This document shows positions 47,062-55,746 of a DNA stretch of 64,000 nt, piece after piece (the first letter of the stretch is position 1; each line of letters begins with the position of its first letter). The translations under genes were made by a program, and so were the position numbers. The notes under the pieces were generated by a model. The model was not told where the DNA came from, did no database searches, and saw nothing but the letters and a program-made list of their open reading frames with translations. Location: positions 392,313-456,312 of the forward strand of contig CAWESO010000001.1 in NCBI GenBank assembly GCA_963811775.1, read 5' to 3'. Source of the stretch: Chersky-840 sp963811775 (GTDB lineage: Bacteria; Actinomycetota; Acidimicrobiia; Acidimicrobiales; UBA8190).

Positions 47062-48090
47062 TCAGCGAGAGTCGGACGCGCCCACGCCGGACTCGCCCCA
47101 CGAGGACTCCACCACCGGGGCGCGGTCCATGAGCGGCTCCCACCAGTCGCGGTGATCGGCATACCACCGGACCGTGTCGGCCAGCCCCTCCTCGAAACCG
47201 ATCGTGGGGGCCCAGCCGAGCTCGGTGGTGATCTTCGTGCAGTTGAGGAGGTAGCGACGATCGTGGCCGGGACGGTCGGGCACGATCTTCTTGAGCGAGT
47301 CCGGCTTCCCGAGCGTCTCGAGCACGGCGTCGGCGATCTCCTCGATGCTCGCCTCGACGCCGCTGCCCACGTGGTAGGTCTCGCCGATGCGGCCCCGTTC
47401 CAGCACGGCCTCGATGGCCCGGCAGTGGTCGACGACGTGCAGCCACTCCCGCTGGTTGCGCGTCGACTCGTACAGCGGCAGGGGCCGGTCGTCGAGCGCG
47501 TGGGCGGCGAAGAGGGGGATGACCTTCTCGGGGAATTGGTAGGGCCCGTAGTTGTTCGAGCAGTTGGTGATGGTGGCGGGAAGTCCATAGGTCTCGACAT
47601 AGGCGCGCACGGCGTGGTCAGCCCCGGCCTTCGAGGCGTTGTAGGGGGTGCGAGGCCGGTACGGGTCGTCCTCGGTGAAGGCGTCGTCGGAGTCGAGCGC
47701 GAGGTCGCCGTAGACCTCGCACGTCGAGATGTGGTGGAAGCGGGCCACCTCGGCGTGCCGGGACGCCTCGAGCATGGCTTGGGTCCCGAGCACGTTGGTG
47801 CGGAAGAACCGGGCCGGGTCGAGCACCGCCAGGCTGTTGTGGGACTCGGCCGCGAAGTGCACCACCGTGTCGATGGCGTGCTCGCGCAGGCTGGCCAGGG
47901 CGAACTCGCCGTCGCACACGTCGCCGTGGACGAAGCGGATCCGGTCCTCTACGTCCACCAGGTTGGGGCGGTTGCCCGCGTAGGTGAGGGCGTCGTAAGC
48001 CACGACGATGTCGTCGGGATGGTGTTGCACCCAGTAGCGGACGAAATTGGAACCGATGAAGCCGGCACCGCCGGTGACGAGCACGTTCAT
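47062..48090 (-). CDS. rfbB: dTDP-glucose 4,6-dehydratase
   Basis: A 342-residue SDR converting dTDP-glucose to dTDP-4-keto-6-deoxyglucose. VLVTGGAGFIGSNFVRYWV, FAAESHNSLAVLDPARFFRTN, YNASKAGADHAVRAY and NCSNNYGPYQFPEKVIPLF are the RmlB hallmarks. In the active-site motif, usually STDEVYG, this protein has STCEVYG: the Asp is replaced by Cys (codon TGC at about 47715-47720). The adjacent Glu, Tyr and Lys are intact. ATG 48090 (MNVLVTGG) is the family start; nine extra upstream residues have no similarity. It is the promoter-proximal gene of the nine-gene minus-strand series. Confidence 0.93.
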   Translation of the reverse strand: MNVLVTGGAGFIGSNFVRYWVQHHPDDIVVAYDALTYAGNRPNLVDVEDRIRFVHGDVCDGEFALASLREHAIDTVVHFAAESHNSLAVLDPARFFRTNVLGTQAMLEASRHAEVARFHHISTCEVYGDLALDSDDAFTEDDPYRPRTPYNASKAGADHAVRAYVETYGLPATITNCSNNYGPYQFPEKVIPLFAAHALDDRPLPLYESTRNQREWLHVVDHCRAIEAVLERGRIGETYHVGSGVEASIEEIADAVLETLGKPDSLKKIVPDRPGHDRRYLLNCTKITTELGWAPTIGFEEGLADTVRWYADHRDWWEPLMDRAPVVESSWGESGVGASDSR

Positions 48091-48195
48091 GGTGGGCCAA
48101 TGGTAGACGGGCGCCACCGGGCACCCGGTGAGGGCGGCCGGCCGGCCTCCGGGTCGGGCCGAGGCCGGGGCGAGTGGGACCGGTGGCCCGACGAT

Positions 48196-48208
48196 CCCCC
48201 GACGGGGG
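48196..48208 (-). terminator. Candidate short hairpin downstream of birA
   Basis: CCCCC-GTC-GGGGG on the minus strand, 15 nt beyond the birA stop. The stem is only 5 bp, though all G-C, and no T tract follows. It separates birA from rfbB. Confidence 0.35.
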
Positions 48209-48222
48209 CGAGAAAGCGCAGG

Positions 48223-49134
48223 TCAGCTCGGATCGCGCAGGTGGACCACGTCGCCGGCGGCGACGGTGCGCAGGCACATGCCGACGTCAACCATCAAGTG
48301 CCCCTCGGGGGTGATGTCCGCGGCGGTGCCGGTGAAGACCTCGTCGGGCAGCGAGACCTGCACGGCCCGTCCCACCGTGGTGCACCGGCGTCGGTACTCC
48401 GTGGTCAACCGCCGGCGGCCGGCCGCGTCGGCGATGTCGGCCAGGCGCCGCTCGAGCTCCTCGAGGATCAGACCCAGCAACGCGAGGGGCTCGGGCACGG
48501 TCCTCGACGTCACCTCGCGCCCGATCGACGTCGCCCCCCACAGCAGGGCGCGCCGTTCGTCGTCACCTTCGAGCTCGTCAGCGGCGTCGGCGGCGTCGGC
48601 GGCGTCAGCACCGTCGGGGGGCGGCCACCGGACGTTGAGTCCCAGACCGACCACGACCGTGGCGCCGTGGTCGCGGCCGGGCAGCGCCTCGGCGAGGACG
48701 CCCCCGAGCTTGCGCCCCCCCACCATGAGGTCGTTGGGCCACTTGAGATCGGGCACCACCCCCGCCCCGCGCTCACAGGCCACCGCGGCGGCAAGCGCCA
48801 CCGCCACCGTGCACACGTGGAGCTCGTCGATCGCCAGCGCCGGCCGCAACAACACCGACGCCAGCAGGTTGGACCCCGGGGGGGCCTCCCAGCGGCGGCC
48901 GAGCCGCCCCCGCCCCGCGTGCTGGTAGTCGGCCACCGCCACCATCCCCTCGGGGGCGCCGGCGCGGCCCTCGTCGAGCAGGTAGCGGTTGGTGGAGTCG
49001 ATCTCGGCGAAGTGCCGGACGGGCCCGAAGCGCGTGCCCGGCGGTGCGGGGACGGTCACGTACGGCGCCGGCTCCGGTGCCGGCGTCGCGCCGCCCGGCC
49101 ACACCGCGTCCCCCGCGACGGGCCCTCGGCACAC
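48223..49134 (-). CDS. birA: Biotin--[acetyl-CoA-carboxylase] ligase
   Basis: A 303-residue biotin protein ligase that adenylates biotin and attaches it to the Lys of BCCP. The ligase core is present: EIDSTNRYLLDE, the biotinyl-AMP loop QHAGRGRLGRRW, GSNLLASVLLRP, LKWPNDLMVGGRKLGGVL and VVGLGLNVRWP. It has no N-terminal DNA-binding domain, so it is the non-repressor form. GTG 49134 gives a 35-residue Pro/Ala-rich lead; a shorter start near 49059 is possible. It is divergent, 58 bp apart, from the gene for a biotinylated carboxylase subunit, its likely substrate. Confidence 0.91.
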   Translation of the reverse strand: MCRGPVAGDAVWPGGATPAPEPAPYVTVPAPPGTRFGPVRHFAEIDSTNRYLLDEGRAGAPEGMVAVADYQHAGRGRLGRRWEAPPGSNLLASVLLRPALAIDELHVCTVAVALAAAVACERGAGVVPDLKWPNDLMVGGRKLGGVLAEALPGRDHGATVVVGLGLNVRWPPPDGADAADAADAADELEGDDERRALLWGATSIGREVTSRTVPEPLALLGLILEELERRLADIADAAGRRRLTTEYRRRCTTVGRAVQVSLPDEVFTGTAADITPEGHLMVDVGMCLRTVAAGDVVHLRDPS

Positions 49135-49192
49135 ATGGCACCCACCCTACGGGCCGTGCCAGTCTGGTGGGTCCTCATCCGAAAGGCGTTTC

Positions 49193-50959
49193 GTGTTCCA
49201 GAAGGTCCTGATCGCCAACCGTGCGGAGATCGCCGTGCGGGTCATCCGCACCTGCCGCGAGCTGGGCGTCGCCACCGTGGCGATCTATTCCGAGCTCGAC
49301 CGCGACGCGCTGCACGTCCGCATGGCCGACGAGGCCTACCCCCTCGGCGGCCAGAGCGCGGCCGAGAGCTACCTCAACACCGAGGCGATCCTCGACGCCA
49401 TCGCCCGCAGCGGTGCCGACGCCGTGCACCCCGGGTACGGGTTCTTCTCCGAGAACACGGACTTCGCCCGGGCCATCACCGCCACCGGCGTGACCTTCAT
49501 CGGGCCGCCCCCCGAGGCCATCGAGATCATGGGCGACAAGATCAGCTCGCGCCACGCCGCCGAGGCGGTGGGGGTGTCGGGTGTGCCCGGGCGGACCGAG
49601 CCCATCACCGATCCCGCCCAGGTCGCCGCGTTCGGCGCCGCGGCGGGATGGCCGGTCGCCATCAAGGCCGCCTACGGCGGGGGCGGGCGCGGCATGAAGG
49701 TGGTGTCGTCGCCCGACGACGTCGCCGAGGCGGTGGAGTCGGCCCAGCGCGAGGCCCAGTCCTACTTCGGTCGGCCCGAGATCTACGTGGAGCGCTACCT
49801 CGAGTGGCCTCGGCACATCGAGATGCAGGTCCTGGCCGACACCCACGGCAACTGCCTGTGGCTGGGCGAGCGCGACTGCTCGCCCCAGCGCCGCCACCAG
49901 AAGCTCGTGGAAGAGAGCCCCGCCGCCGAGTTCCCCGACGAGATCCGCCGGGCCATGGGCGAGGCCGCGGTCACCGTCGCCAAGGCGTGCGGCTACGTCA
50001 ACGCCGGCACCGTCGAGTTCCTCTACGAGGGGGGCGAGTTCTTCTTCTTGGAGATGAACACCCGTCTCCAGGTCGAGCACCCCGTCACCGAGATGGTCAC
50101 CGGGCTCGACCTCGTCGAGTGGCAGCTGCGCGTGGCCTCGGGCGAGGCGCTCGGCTTCACCCAGGACGAGGTGCAGCGAAACGGCCACGCCATCGAGGTG
50201 CGCATCAACGCCGAGGACCCCGCCGGCGGGCGCTTCGTCCCCTCGCCGGGCACCATCACCACCTTCCGCGCCCCGGGGGGACCGGGCGTGCGCCTCGACG
50301 TCGGCTACGAAGCCGGCGACACCGTGAGCCAGTTCTACGACAACCTCGTGGCCAAGCTCGTCGTGTGGGGCGCGGATCGCGAGTCGGCGCGGCGGCGCAT
50401 GCTGCGCGCCCTCGACGAGACGACCGTGGCCGGCGTGGCCACCACCATCCCCGCCGACGTCGCCATCCTCTCGCATCCCGATTTCATCGCCGGCCGCCAC
50501 TCGACCCGGTGGGTGGAGGACACCTTGGACCTCGCCGCCCTGGTGCCGGCGTCCCCGACGGGGACCGTGGCGGCGGGCGACGGCGCCGAGGACGGCCCAC
50601 CCCGGGTGCTGCGGGAGGTGACCGCCGAGGTCGACGGCCGCCGCTACGAGGTGCGCCTGTGGGTCCCCGACGTGGACAGCGGCGGAGGCGGCGCCCGCAG
50701 CGGCGCCCGCCCCCACAAGCCCAGGGCGGCCGTGGCGGGGTCGGGGTCGGGGTCGGTCACCGCCCCCATGCAGGGCACGATCGTCAAGATCCTGGTGGCG
50801 CCGGGCGACGCCGTCGAGGTGGGCGAGACCGTGTGCCTGCTCGAGGCCATGAAGATGGAGAACGCCATCACCGCCGAGAAGGCGGGCACCGTGACCGAGG
50901 TCAAGGTGGCCGCGGGCGACGCGGTCGGGCCCGGCGACGTCATGGTCGTCATCGAGTGA
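49193..50959 (+). CDS. Acetyl/propionyl-CoA carboxylase alpha subunit (biotin carboxylase + BCCP)
   Basis: A 588-residue subunit carrying out ATP-dependent carboxylation of biotin and holding the biotin. The biotin carboxylase domain has KVLIANRAEIAVRVIRTC, AAYGGGGRGMKVV (ATP-grasp), IEMQVLADTHGN and FLEMNTRLQVEHPVTE. A short linker leads to the BCCP domain with LEAMKMEN, whose Lys is biotinylated. This is the actinobacterial AccA-type fusion; it needs a carboxyltransferase (beta) subunit that is not in the window. GTG 49193 has AAAGG upstream. It overlaps the M20 gene by 4 nt (GTGA). It may supply malonyl-CoA for lipids or methylmalonyl-CoA, linking to the mutase gene at 53 kb. Confidence 0.94.
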   Translation: MFQKVLIANRAEIAVRVIRTCRELGVATVAIYSELDRDALHVRMADEAYPLGGQSAAESYLNTEAILDAIARSGADAVHPGYGFFSENTDFARAITATGVTFIGPPPEAIEIMGDKISSRHAAEAVGVSGVPGRTEPITDPAQVAAFGAAAGWPVAIKAAYGGGGRGMKVVSSPDDVAEAVESAQREAQSYFGRPEIYVERYLEWPRHIEMQVLADTHGNCLWLGERDCSPQRRHQKLVEESPAAEFPDEIRRAMGEAAVTVAKACGYVNAGTVEFLYEGGEFFFLEMNTRLQVEHPVTEMVTGLDLVEWQLRVASGEALGFTQDEVQRNGHAIEVRINAEDPAGGRFVPSPGTITTFRAPGGPGVRLDVGYEAGDTVSQFYDNLVAKLVVWGADRESARRRMLRALDETTVAGVATTIPADVAILSHPDFIAGRHSTRWVEDTLDLAALVPASPTGTVAAGDGAEDGPPRVLREVTAEVDGRRYEVRLWVPDVDSGGGGARSGARPHKPRAAVAGSGSGSVTAPMQGTIVKILVAPGDAVEVGETVCLLEAMKMENAITAEKAGTVTEVKVAAGDAVGPGDVMVVIE

Positions 50960-52134
50960 CCGCCCTCGACGCCAGCGCGGCCAAGGGGGCGGCGCGCCGG
51001 GTCACCGAGGGCCTCCAGCCCGCGCTGGTCGGGCTCAGCCGCGCCATCCACCACGAGCCAGAGCTGTGCTTCGAAGAACTGCGCGCCGCGGCGCGGGTGG
51101 CCGACATGCTCGCCGAGGGCGGCTTCGCGGTGGAGCGCGCCGCCTACGGGCTCGACACGGCGGTGCGGGCCGCGGCGGGGTCGGGCCCGCTGTCGATCGT
51201 CATCTGCGCCGAGTACGACGCGCTGCCCGCCATCGGCCACGCCTGCGGGCACAACCTGATCGCGGCGGCGTCACTGGGCGCGGGGATGGCCCTGGCCGCC
51301 ATGGCCGACGACCTCGGCCTCACGGTGACGGTGCTCGGCACGCCGGCCGAGGAGGGCGGCGGCGGCAAGATCCTGCTCCTCGAGCGCGGCGCCTTCGACG
51401 GCGCCCATGCCTCGATGATGGTCCACCCCTGGCCCGAGGACCGGCTGGTGGCCACGTGCCTGGCCGTCGACCACCTCGAGGTCCACTACGCAGGTCGGGC
51501 CGCGCACGCCTCGGCGTCGCCCGAGCAGGGCGTGAACGCGGCCGACGCCATGGTGGTGTCCCAGGTGGCCATCGGCCTGATCCGCCAGCACCTGCGGCGC
51601 GGTGACCAGGTGCACGGCATCGTGACCAAGGGCGGCGACGCCCCCAACATCGTCCCCGAGGAGACTCGGGGCCGCTTCATGGTGCGGGCCCGCACCCTGG
51701 AGGACCTGGCCGTGCTGCGTCCGCGCATCGAGCGCTGCTTCGAGGCCGGCGCGCTCGCCACCGGGGCCTCGCTCGAGATCCGCGACCTGGCCCCGACGTA
51801 CTCGCACATGGTCTCCGACGCCCCCCTGCTCGCCGCCTGGCGCCACAACGCCGAGGAGCTCGGCCGCAGCTACGGCGCCGACGACCGCGAAGCGGCGCGC
51901 CCCACGATCTCGACGGACATGGCCAACGTCTCGCTGGCGGTGCCGTCGATCCACCCCATGATCGGCATCGAGACCAACGGGGCGGTCAACCACCAGGCCG
52001 AGTTCGCCGCGGCCTGCCTCGGGCCGTCGGCGGAGCAGGCCGTGTTCGACGGGGCCCTCGGTATGGCGTGGACGGCCATCGACGCCGCCACCGACCCCGC
52101 GTTACATGAGCACCTGCTGTCCCGAGCCGGCTGA
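50956..52134 (+). CDS. M20-family amidohydrolase/peptidase
   Basis: A 392-residue zinc amidohydrolase related to the AbgB/aminoacylase branch of M20. IVICAEYDALPAIGHACGHN supplies metal ligands and the bridging Asp, PAEEGGGGK has the general-base Glu pair, and MMVHPWPEDRL and HYAGRAAHASASPEQGVNAAD belong to the dimerisation lid. Likely substrates are N-acyl or p-aminobenzoyl amino acids; exact specificity is unknown. GTG 50956 overlaps the carboxylase stop. A link to acyl-CoA metabolism through co-transcription is suggestive only. Confidence 0.86.
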   Translation: MTALDASAAKGAARRVTEGLQPALVGLSRAIHHEPELCFEELRAAARVADMLAEGGFAVERAAYGLDTAVRAAAGSGPLSIVICAEYDALPAIGHACGHNLIAAASLGAGMALAAMADDLGLTVTVLGTPAEEGGGGKILLLERGAFDGAHASMMVHPWPEDRLVATCLAVDHLEVHYAGRAAHASASPEQGVNAADAMVVSQVAIGLIRQHLRRGDQVHGIVTKGGDAPNIVPEETRGRFMVRARTLEDLAVLRPRIERCFEAGALATGASLEIRDLAPTYSHMVSDAPLLAAWRHNAEELGRSYGADDREAARPTISTDMANVSLAVPSIHPMIGIETNGAVNHQAEFAAACLGPSAEQAVFDGALGMAWTAIDAATDPALHEHLLSRAG

Positions 52135-52188
52135 GACCCGTCGGACCGTCACCTCCAACGGTGCCATACCCCGGGACTGCGCACCGTC

Positions 52189-52605
52189 GTGAGGGGGAGG
52201 CACCGGAAGCCGGCGTGGTGCCTCGTGGCGCTCGTCCCGCTCGTGCTGGCGTTGTCGGCGTGCGGCGGGGGGACCGAGCTGCGCCACAGCAACACGGGAG
52301 TGGTTCGGGGCAATGTGCGCGTCTTCGGAGGTGGGCCGATCGAACCCACGCCGCTCCCGCTCTCACCGGTGCCGGCCCGCATCGAGGTCGAGTCGCAGGG
52401 CCGGGTCGTGGCCCACGAGCACGTCGGCCCTCGTCGGCCGTATCGCTTTTCGCTGGCGGTGGGCCGCTACGTGGTGGTGGCCTCCCTCGATGAAACCTCC
52501 TCGGAGACGCGGTCGAATCCGCTCACGTGCGCGCCCGTCGCCACGACGATCCGGTCGGGCTCGACCCCCCGGCTGGATGTGCGCTGCTTCGGCACCGCGC
52601 GGTGA
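52189..52605 (+). CDS. Small predicted lipoprotein
   Basis: A 138-residue protein with a lipoprotein signal: basic start, hydrophobic core ALVPLVLALSACGGG, lipobox LSAC with Cys25. The mature part has beta-strand character (GVVRGNVRVFGG, ARIEVESQGRVVA, PYRFSLAVGRYVVVASLD), suggesting a small Ig-like or carboxypeptidase regulatory-like domain. Two later Cys (LTCAP, VRCFG) could form a disulfide. No family is assigned. GTG 52189 is used; no strong Shine-Dalgarno is seen. It converges on the mutase gene. Confidence 0.72.
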   Translation: MRGRHRKPAWCLVALVPLVLALSACGGGTELRHSNTGVVRGNVRVFGGGPIEPTPLPLSPVPARIEVESQGRVVAHEHVGPRRPYRFSLAVGRYVVVASLDETSSETRSNPLTCAPVATTIRSGSTPRLDVRCFGTAR

Positions 52606-52682
52606 TCGGCACCCCACACCGACGGGCGCTCCGTCACCGATGTGCGGCGGCGGAGCGAGGACCCCATGCTCGAGATGCTGCG

Positions 52683-54263
52683 TCAGGTGGGCTGGTAGAC
52701 CCCGAACTCCTCGCGCAGGACGTCGGAGACCTCGCCCAACGTCGCCATGCGGTGCAACGCCTCGCGCATGGGCACGAGGAGGTTCTGCGTGCCCCGGGCC
52801 GCGGCGGCCACATCGGCGAGGGCACTGTCGACAGCGGACTGGTCGCGCTCGGCCCGCACCCGTCGGGTCCGCTCGATCTGGGCCCGCTGCTGGGCGGGGT
52901 CGATCGGGAACACGTCGGTGGTCTCGGGCGCCTCGTCGGTGAACCTGTTCACGCCCACGACGATCTTCTCGCCGTCGTCCACGGCCTTGGCGAACTCGTA
53001 GGCGGCCATCTCGATCTCGTCCTGCATGAAGCGGGCCTCGATGGCGGCCACGGCCCCGCCCAGGGCGTCGATGCGCCCGAGGTAGTCCCACGCCGCCGTC
53101 TCGACCTCGTCGGTGAGGTGCTCGACGAAGTACGAGCCCGCCAGGGGGTCGACGGTGTCGGGCACGCCGGACTCGTACCCGATCACCTGCTGGGTGCGCA
53201 GCGCGATCTTGGCCGCGTTGGTGGTGGGCAGCCCGAGGGCCTCGTCGAAGCCGTTGGTGTGCAGGCTCTGCGTCCCGCCCAGCACCGCCGCGAGCGCCTG
53301 GAGGGTGACGCGCACGATGTTGTTCTCGGGCTGCTGGGCCGTGAGGGTCGATCCCCCCGTCTGCGTGTGGAACCGCAGGAGCTTGGAGCGCTCGTCCCGG
53401 GCGCCGAACCGCTCGGTCATGATCTTGGCCCACATCCGACGGGCGGCGCGGTACTTGGCCACCTCCTCGAACAGGTTGTTGTGCGCGTTGCAGAAGAACG
53501 ACAGCCGCGGTGCGAAGTCATCGACTTCCAGTCCGGCCGCCATGGCGGCCTCCACGTAGGCGATGCCGTCGGCCAGCGTGAAGGCGATCTCCTGCACCGC
53601 CGTCGATCCGGCCTCGCGGATGTGGTAGCCCGAGATCGAGATGGTGTTCCAATTGGGGAGACGCTCGGCGCAGTAGGCGAAGGTGTCGGTGATCAGCCGC
53701 ATCGACGGCCGCGGCGGGTAGATGTAGGTGCCGCGGGCCACGTACTCCTTCAAGATGTCGTTCTGGATGGTGCCGCCCAACGACGCCGGGGAGACACCCT
53801 GCTCGTCGGCCACGAGCTCGTAGAACAGCAGCAGGATGGCGGCGGTGGCGTTGATCGTCATCGACGTCGTCACCTTGTCGAGGGGCAGGTCGGCCAGCAG
53901 GAGGCGCATGTCGTCCAGCGAGTCGATGGCGACCCCGACCTTGCCCACCTCCCCTTCGGCCCGGGCGTGGTCCGAGTCGAGCCCCATCTGGGTGGGGAGG
54001 TCGAAGGCGCACGACAGGCCGGTCTGGCCCGCCCCCAGCAGGAACTTGAAGCGCTCGTTGGTGTCCTCGGCCGTCCCGAACCCGGCGTACTGGCGCATGG
54101 TCCACAGCCGGCCCCGGTACATGCTGGGGTAGATGCCCCGCGTGTAGGGCGGCGCGCCCGGATCGCCGAGCTGCTGCTGCGGATCCCAGCCGTCGAGGTC
54201 GGCGGGGCTGTAGACGGGCCGGATCTCGATGCCGGAATCGGTCCGTCGTACCTCGTCAGCCAC
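52683..54263 (-). CDS. Methylmalonyl-CoA mutase-type catalytic subunit, no cobalamin-binding domain
   Basis: A 526-residue TIM-barrel mutase subunit for adenosylcobalamin-dependent carbon-skeleton rearrangement. MRQYAGFGTAEDTNERFKFL includes the Tyr that marks methylmalonyl-CoA mutases; PPRPSMRLITDTF and the catalytic His in SISGYHIREAGS are present; SLHTNGFDEALGLPT is conserved. The C-terminal B12-binding domain of full-length MutB is absent, so it must pair with a separate small subunit, not seen here. Isobutyryl- or other acyl-CoA mutases share this layout, so substrate is not fixed. GTG 54263 is chosen; the frame extends upstream without similarity. It may use methylmalonyl-CoA from a carboxylase like that at 49 kb. 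Confidence 0.88.
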   Translation of the reverse strand: MADEVRRTDSGIEIRPVYSPADLDGWDPQQQLGDPGAPPYTRGIYPSMYRGRLWTMRQYAGFGTAEDTNERFKFLLGAGQTGLSCAFDLPTQMGLDSDHARAEGEVGKVGVAIDSLDDMRLLLADLPLDKVTTSMTINATAAILLLFYELVADEQGVSPASLGGTIQNDILKEYVARGTYIYPPRPSMRLITDTFAYCAERLPNWNTISISGYHIREAGSTAVQEIAFTLADGIAYVEAAMAAGLEVDDFAPRLSFFCNAHNNLFEEVAKYRAARRMWAKIMTERFGARDERSKLLRFHTQTGGSTLTAQQPENNIVRVTLQALAAVLGGTQSLHTNGFDEALGLPTTNAAKIALRTQQVIGYESGVPDTVDPLAGSYFVEHLTDEVETAAWDYLGRIDALGGAVAAIEARFMQDEIEMAAYEFAKAVDDGEKIVVGVNRFTDEAPETTDVFPIDPAQQRAQIERTRRVRAERDQSAVDSALADVAAAARGTQNLLVPMREALHRMATLGEVSDVLREEFGVYQPT

Positions 54264-54378
54264 GCGTCCCAGGTTAGGGACTGGCGTCGTCCTGCGACCA
54301 GTCTCGGCTCCGATTCCGTGCCTGCTCGAGCGCGCCATGGACCCTTCCGAGCCGGCCCGGCCGGGCGCCCTGAGCCGT

Positions 54379-55563
54379 TCAGGCGCCGGGCGGCACCGCT
54401 GCATGGGGCATGCACAGGTCGTCGTACTCGGCGATCACGATCGGAGCGGCGTTCTCCCCGCACGCGGCGCACTCGGGGTCGCGGCGCATCTTGAAGGTGC
54501 GGAACGACTCCTCCAGGGCGTCGTAGGCGAGCAGCCGTCCGACGAGCGGCTCGCCGATGCCGAGCAGCATCTTGATGGCCTCGACGGCCTGGATCGATCC
54601 GATGATGCCCGGAAGCACGCCCAGCACCCCGGCTTCGGCGCACGACGGCGCCAGCTCGGCGGGCGGCGGTTCGGGGATCATGCACCGGTAGCACGGCCCG
54701 TTGTAGGGGTCGAAGACCGTGGCCTGGCCCTCGAAGCGGAAGATCGACCCGTGCACGACGGGGATGCGCTTCAACAACGACGCGTCGTTGACCAGGTAAC
54801 GGGTAGGGAAATTGTCGGTGCCGTCGACGATGAGGTCGTACCCGTCGATGATGTCGAGGATGTTGTCGGCCCCGAGGCGCACGTCGTAGGTGACGACGTC
54901 GACGTCGGGGTTGAGCGACGTGAGTGTCTTCTTGGCCGAGTCGACCTTGCGTTCACCGATGCGGTCCATGGAGTGCAGGATCTGGCGCTGCAGGTTGGAG
55001 GCGTCGACGACGTCCATGTCGATGATGCCGATGGTGCCGACGCCCGCCGCCGCCAGGTAGAGCGCGGCGGGTGAGCCCAGGCCGCCGGCCCCGAGCAGCA
55101 GGACCCTCGAGTCGAGCAGCTTGAGCTGGCCCTCCTCCCCCACCTCGGAGACCAACAGGTGACGCTGGTAGCGGTTGCGCTGCTCGGGGGTCAAGGTGCG
55201 CGGCGTCTTCCAGGGACGCCCGTCGTCCTTCCAGCGGTTGAACCCACCGACCAGGGAGACCACATCGGCGTAGCCCAGATCGGTCAGGGTCTTGGCCGCG
55301 AAGGCAGACCGCACGCCGGCCGCGCAGTACACGACGACGGGCTTGGACTTGTCGGGGATCCGGCCCTCGACCTGGAACTCGAGCTGGCCGCGGGGAAGAT
55401 GCACGGCACCGGGGATCGCCCCCTGCTCGTACTCGTCGGGCTCGCGGACGTCGAGGAACACGACGCCGTCGTCGTCGAGGAGCGGCTGGACCTCGTCGGC
55501 CTGGGCCTCGCGGATCGCCGCCTTGGCCTGGGTCAACAACTCTCTGGCTGTCGCCACGGACAT
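54379..55563 (-). CDS. Rhodanese-MoeB fusion (sulfur-carrier adenylyltransferase/sulfurtransferase)
   Basis: A 394-residue protein that adenylates and thiolates a small sulfur carrier for molybdopterin, thiamine or cysteine synthesis. An N-terminal rhodanese domain (about 1-125; FLDVREPDEYEQGAIPGAVH, active Cys in VYCAAGVRSA) precedes the ThiF/MoeB domain (RYQRHLLVSEVGEEGQ, LLLGAGGLGSPAALYL, DVVDASNLQRQILH). Zinc Cys pairs are CYRC and CAAC near the end. Mycobacterial MoeZ has the reverse order. ATG 55563 (MSVATAREL) is preferred for GGAAGG upstream; GTG 55581 adds six residues. It lies about 115 bp upstream of the mutase gene and is divergent from the nitroreductase gene. Confidence 0.9.
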   Translation of the reverse strand: MSVATARELLTQAKAAIREAQADEVQPLLDDDGVVFLDVREPDEYEQGAIPGAVHLPRGQLEFQVEGRIPDKSKPVVVYCAAGVRSAFAAKTLTDLGYADVVSLVGGFNRWKDDGRPWKTPRTLTPEQRNRYQRHLLVSEVGEEGQLKLLDSRVLLLGAGGLGSPAALYLAAAGVGTIGIIDMDVVDASNLQRQILHSMDRIGERKVDSAKKTLTSLNPDVDVVTYDVRLGADNILDIIDGYDLIVDGTDNFPTRYLVNDASLLKRIPVVHGSIFRFEGQATVFDPYNGPCYRCMIPEPPPAELAPSCAEAGVLGVLPGIIGSIQAVEAIKMLLGIGEPLVGRLLAYDALEESFRTFKMRRDPECAACGENAAPIVIAEYDDLCMPHAAVPPGA

Positions 55564-55617
55564 CACGACCTTCCGGCTCACGTTGGTCGGCTCGACTCGC
55601 CGCCTTCGCTGCTCTTG

Positions 55618-55628
55618 GGGTTAAACCC
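55618..55628. promoter_or_regulatory. Palindrome in the divergent moeB-like/nitroreductase promoter region
   Basis: GGGTTAAACCC is a perfect 11-nt palindrome in the 183-bp divergent gap, 55 nt upstream of the rhodanese-MoeB start. The AT-rich core is unusual here and could be an operator or overlap a -10 box. Confidence 0.4.
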
Positions 55629-55746
55629 TACCAGGGGGGTCAACATTCCCAGCTGGGACCGGGCGCCGCCGGGGCGCAAGGCGGGACGGCGCTGGGCGCA
55701 GGACGGGCACCGTCCACGGCGCGCCCGGTCGGTAGCTTTCCCGTCC

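Noticed and set aside
46843..52134. A 1,763-codon plus-strand open frame
   Set aside because: Only its last part (from 50956) is a real gene; the rest is antisense to rfbB, rfbD and birA and has the Arg/Pro/Ala-rich composition of a GC-rich shadow frame.
52621..52635. Terminator between the lipoprotein and mutase genes
   Set aside because: A GACGG/CCGTC stem of only 5 bp without a T tract is too weak to call.
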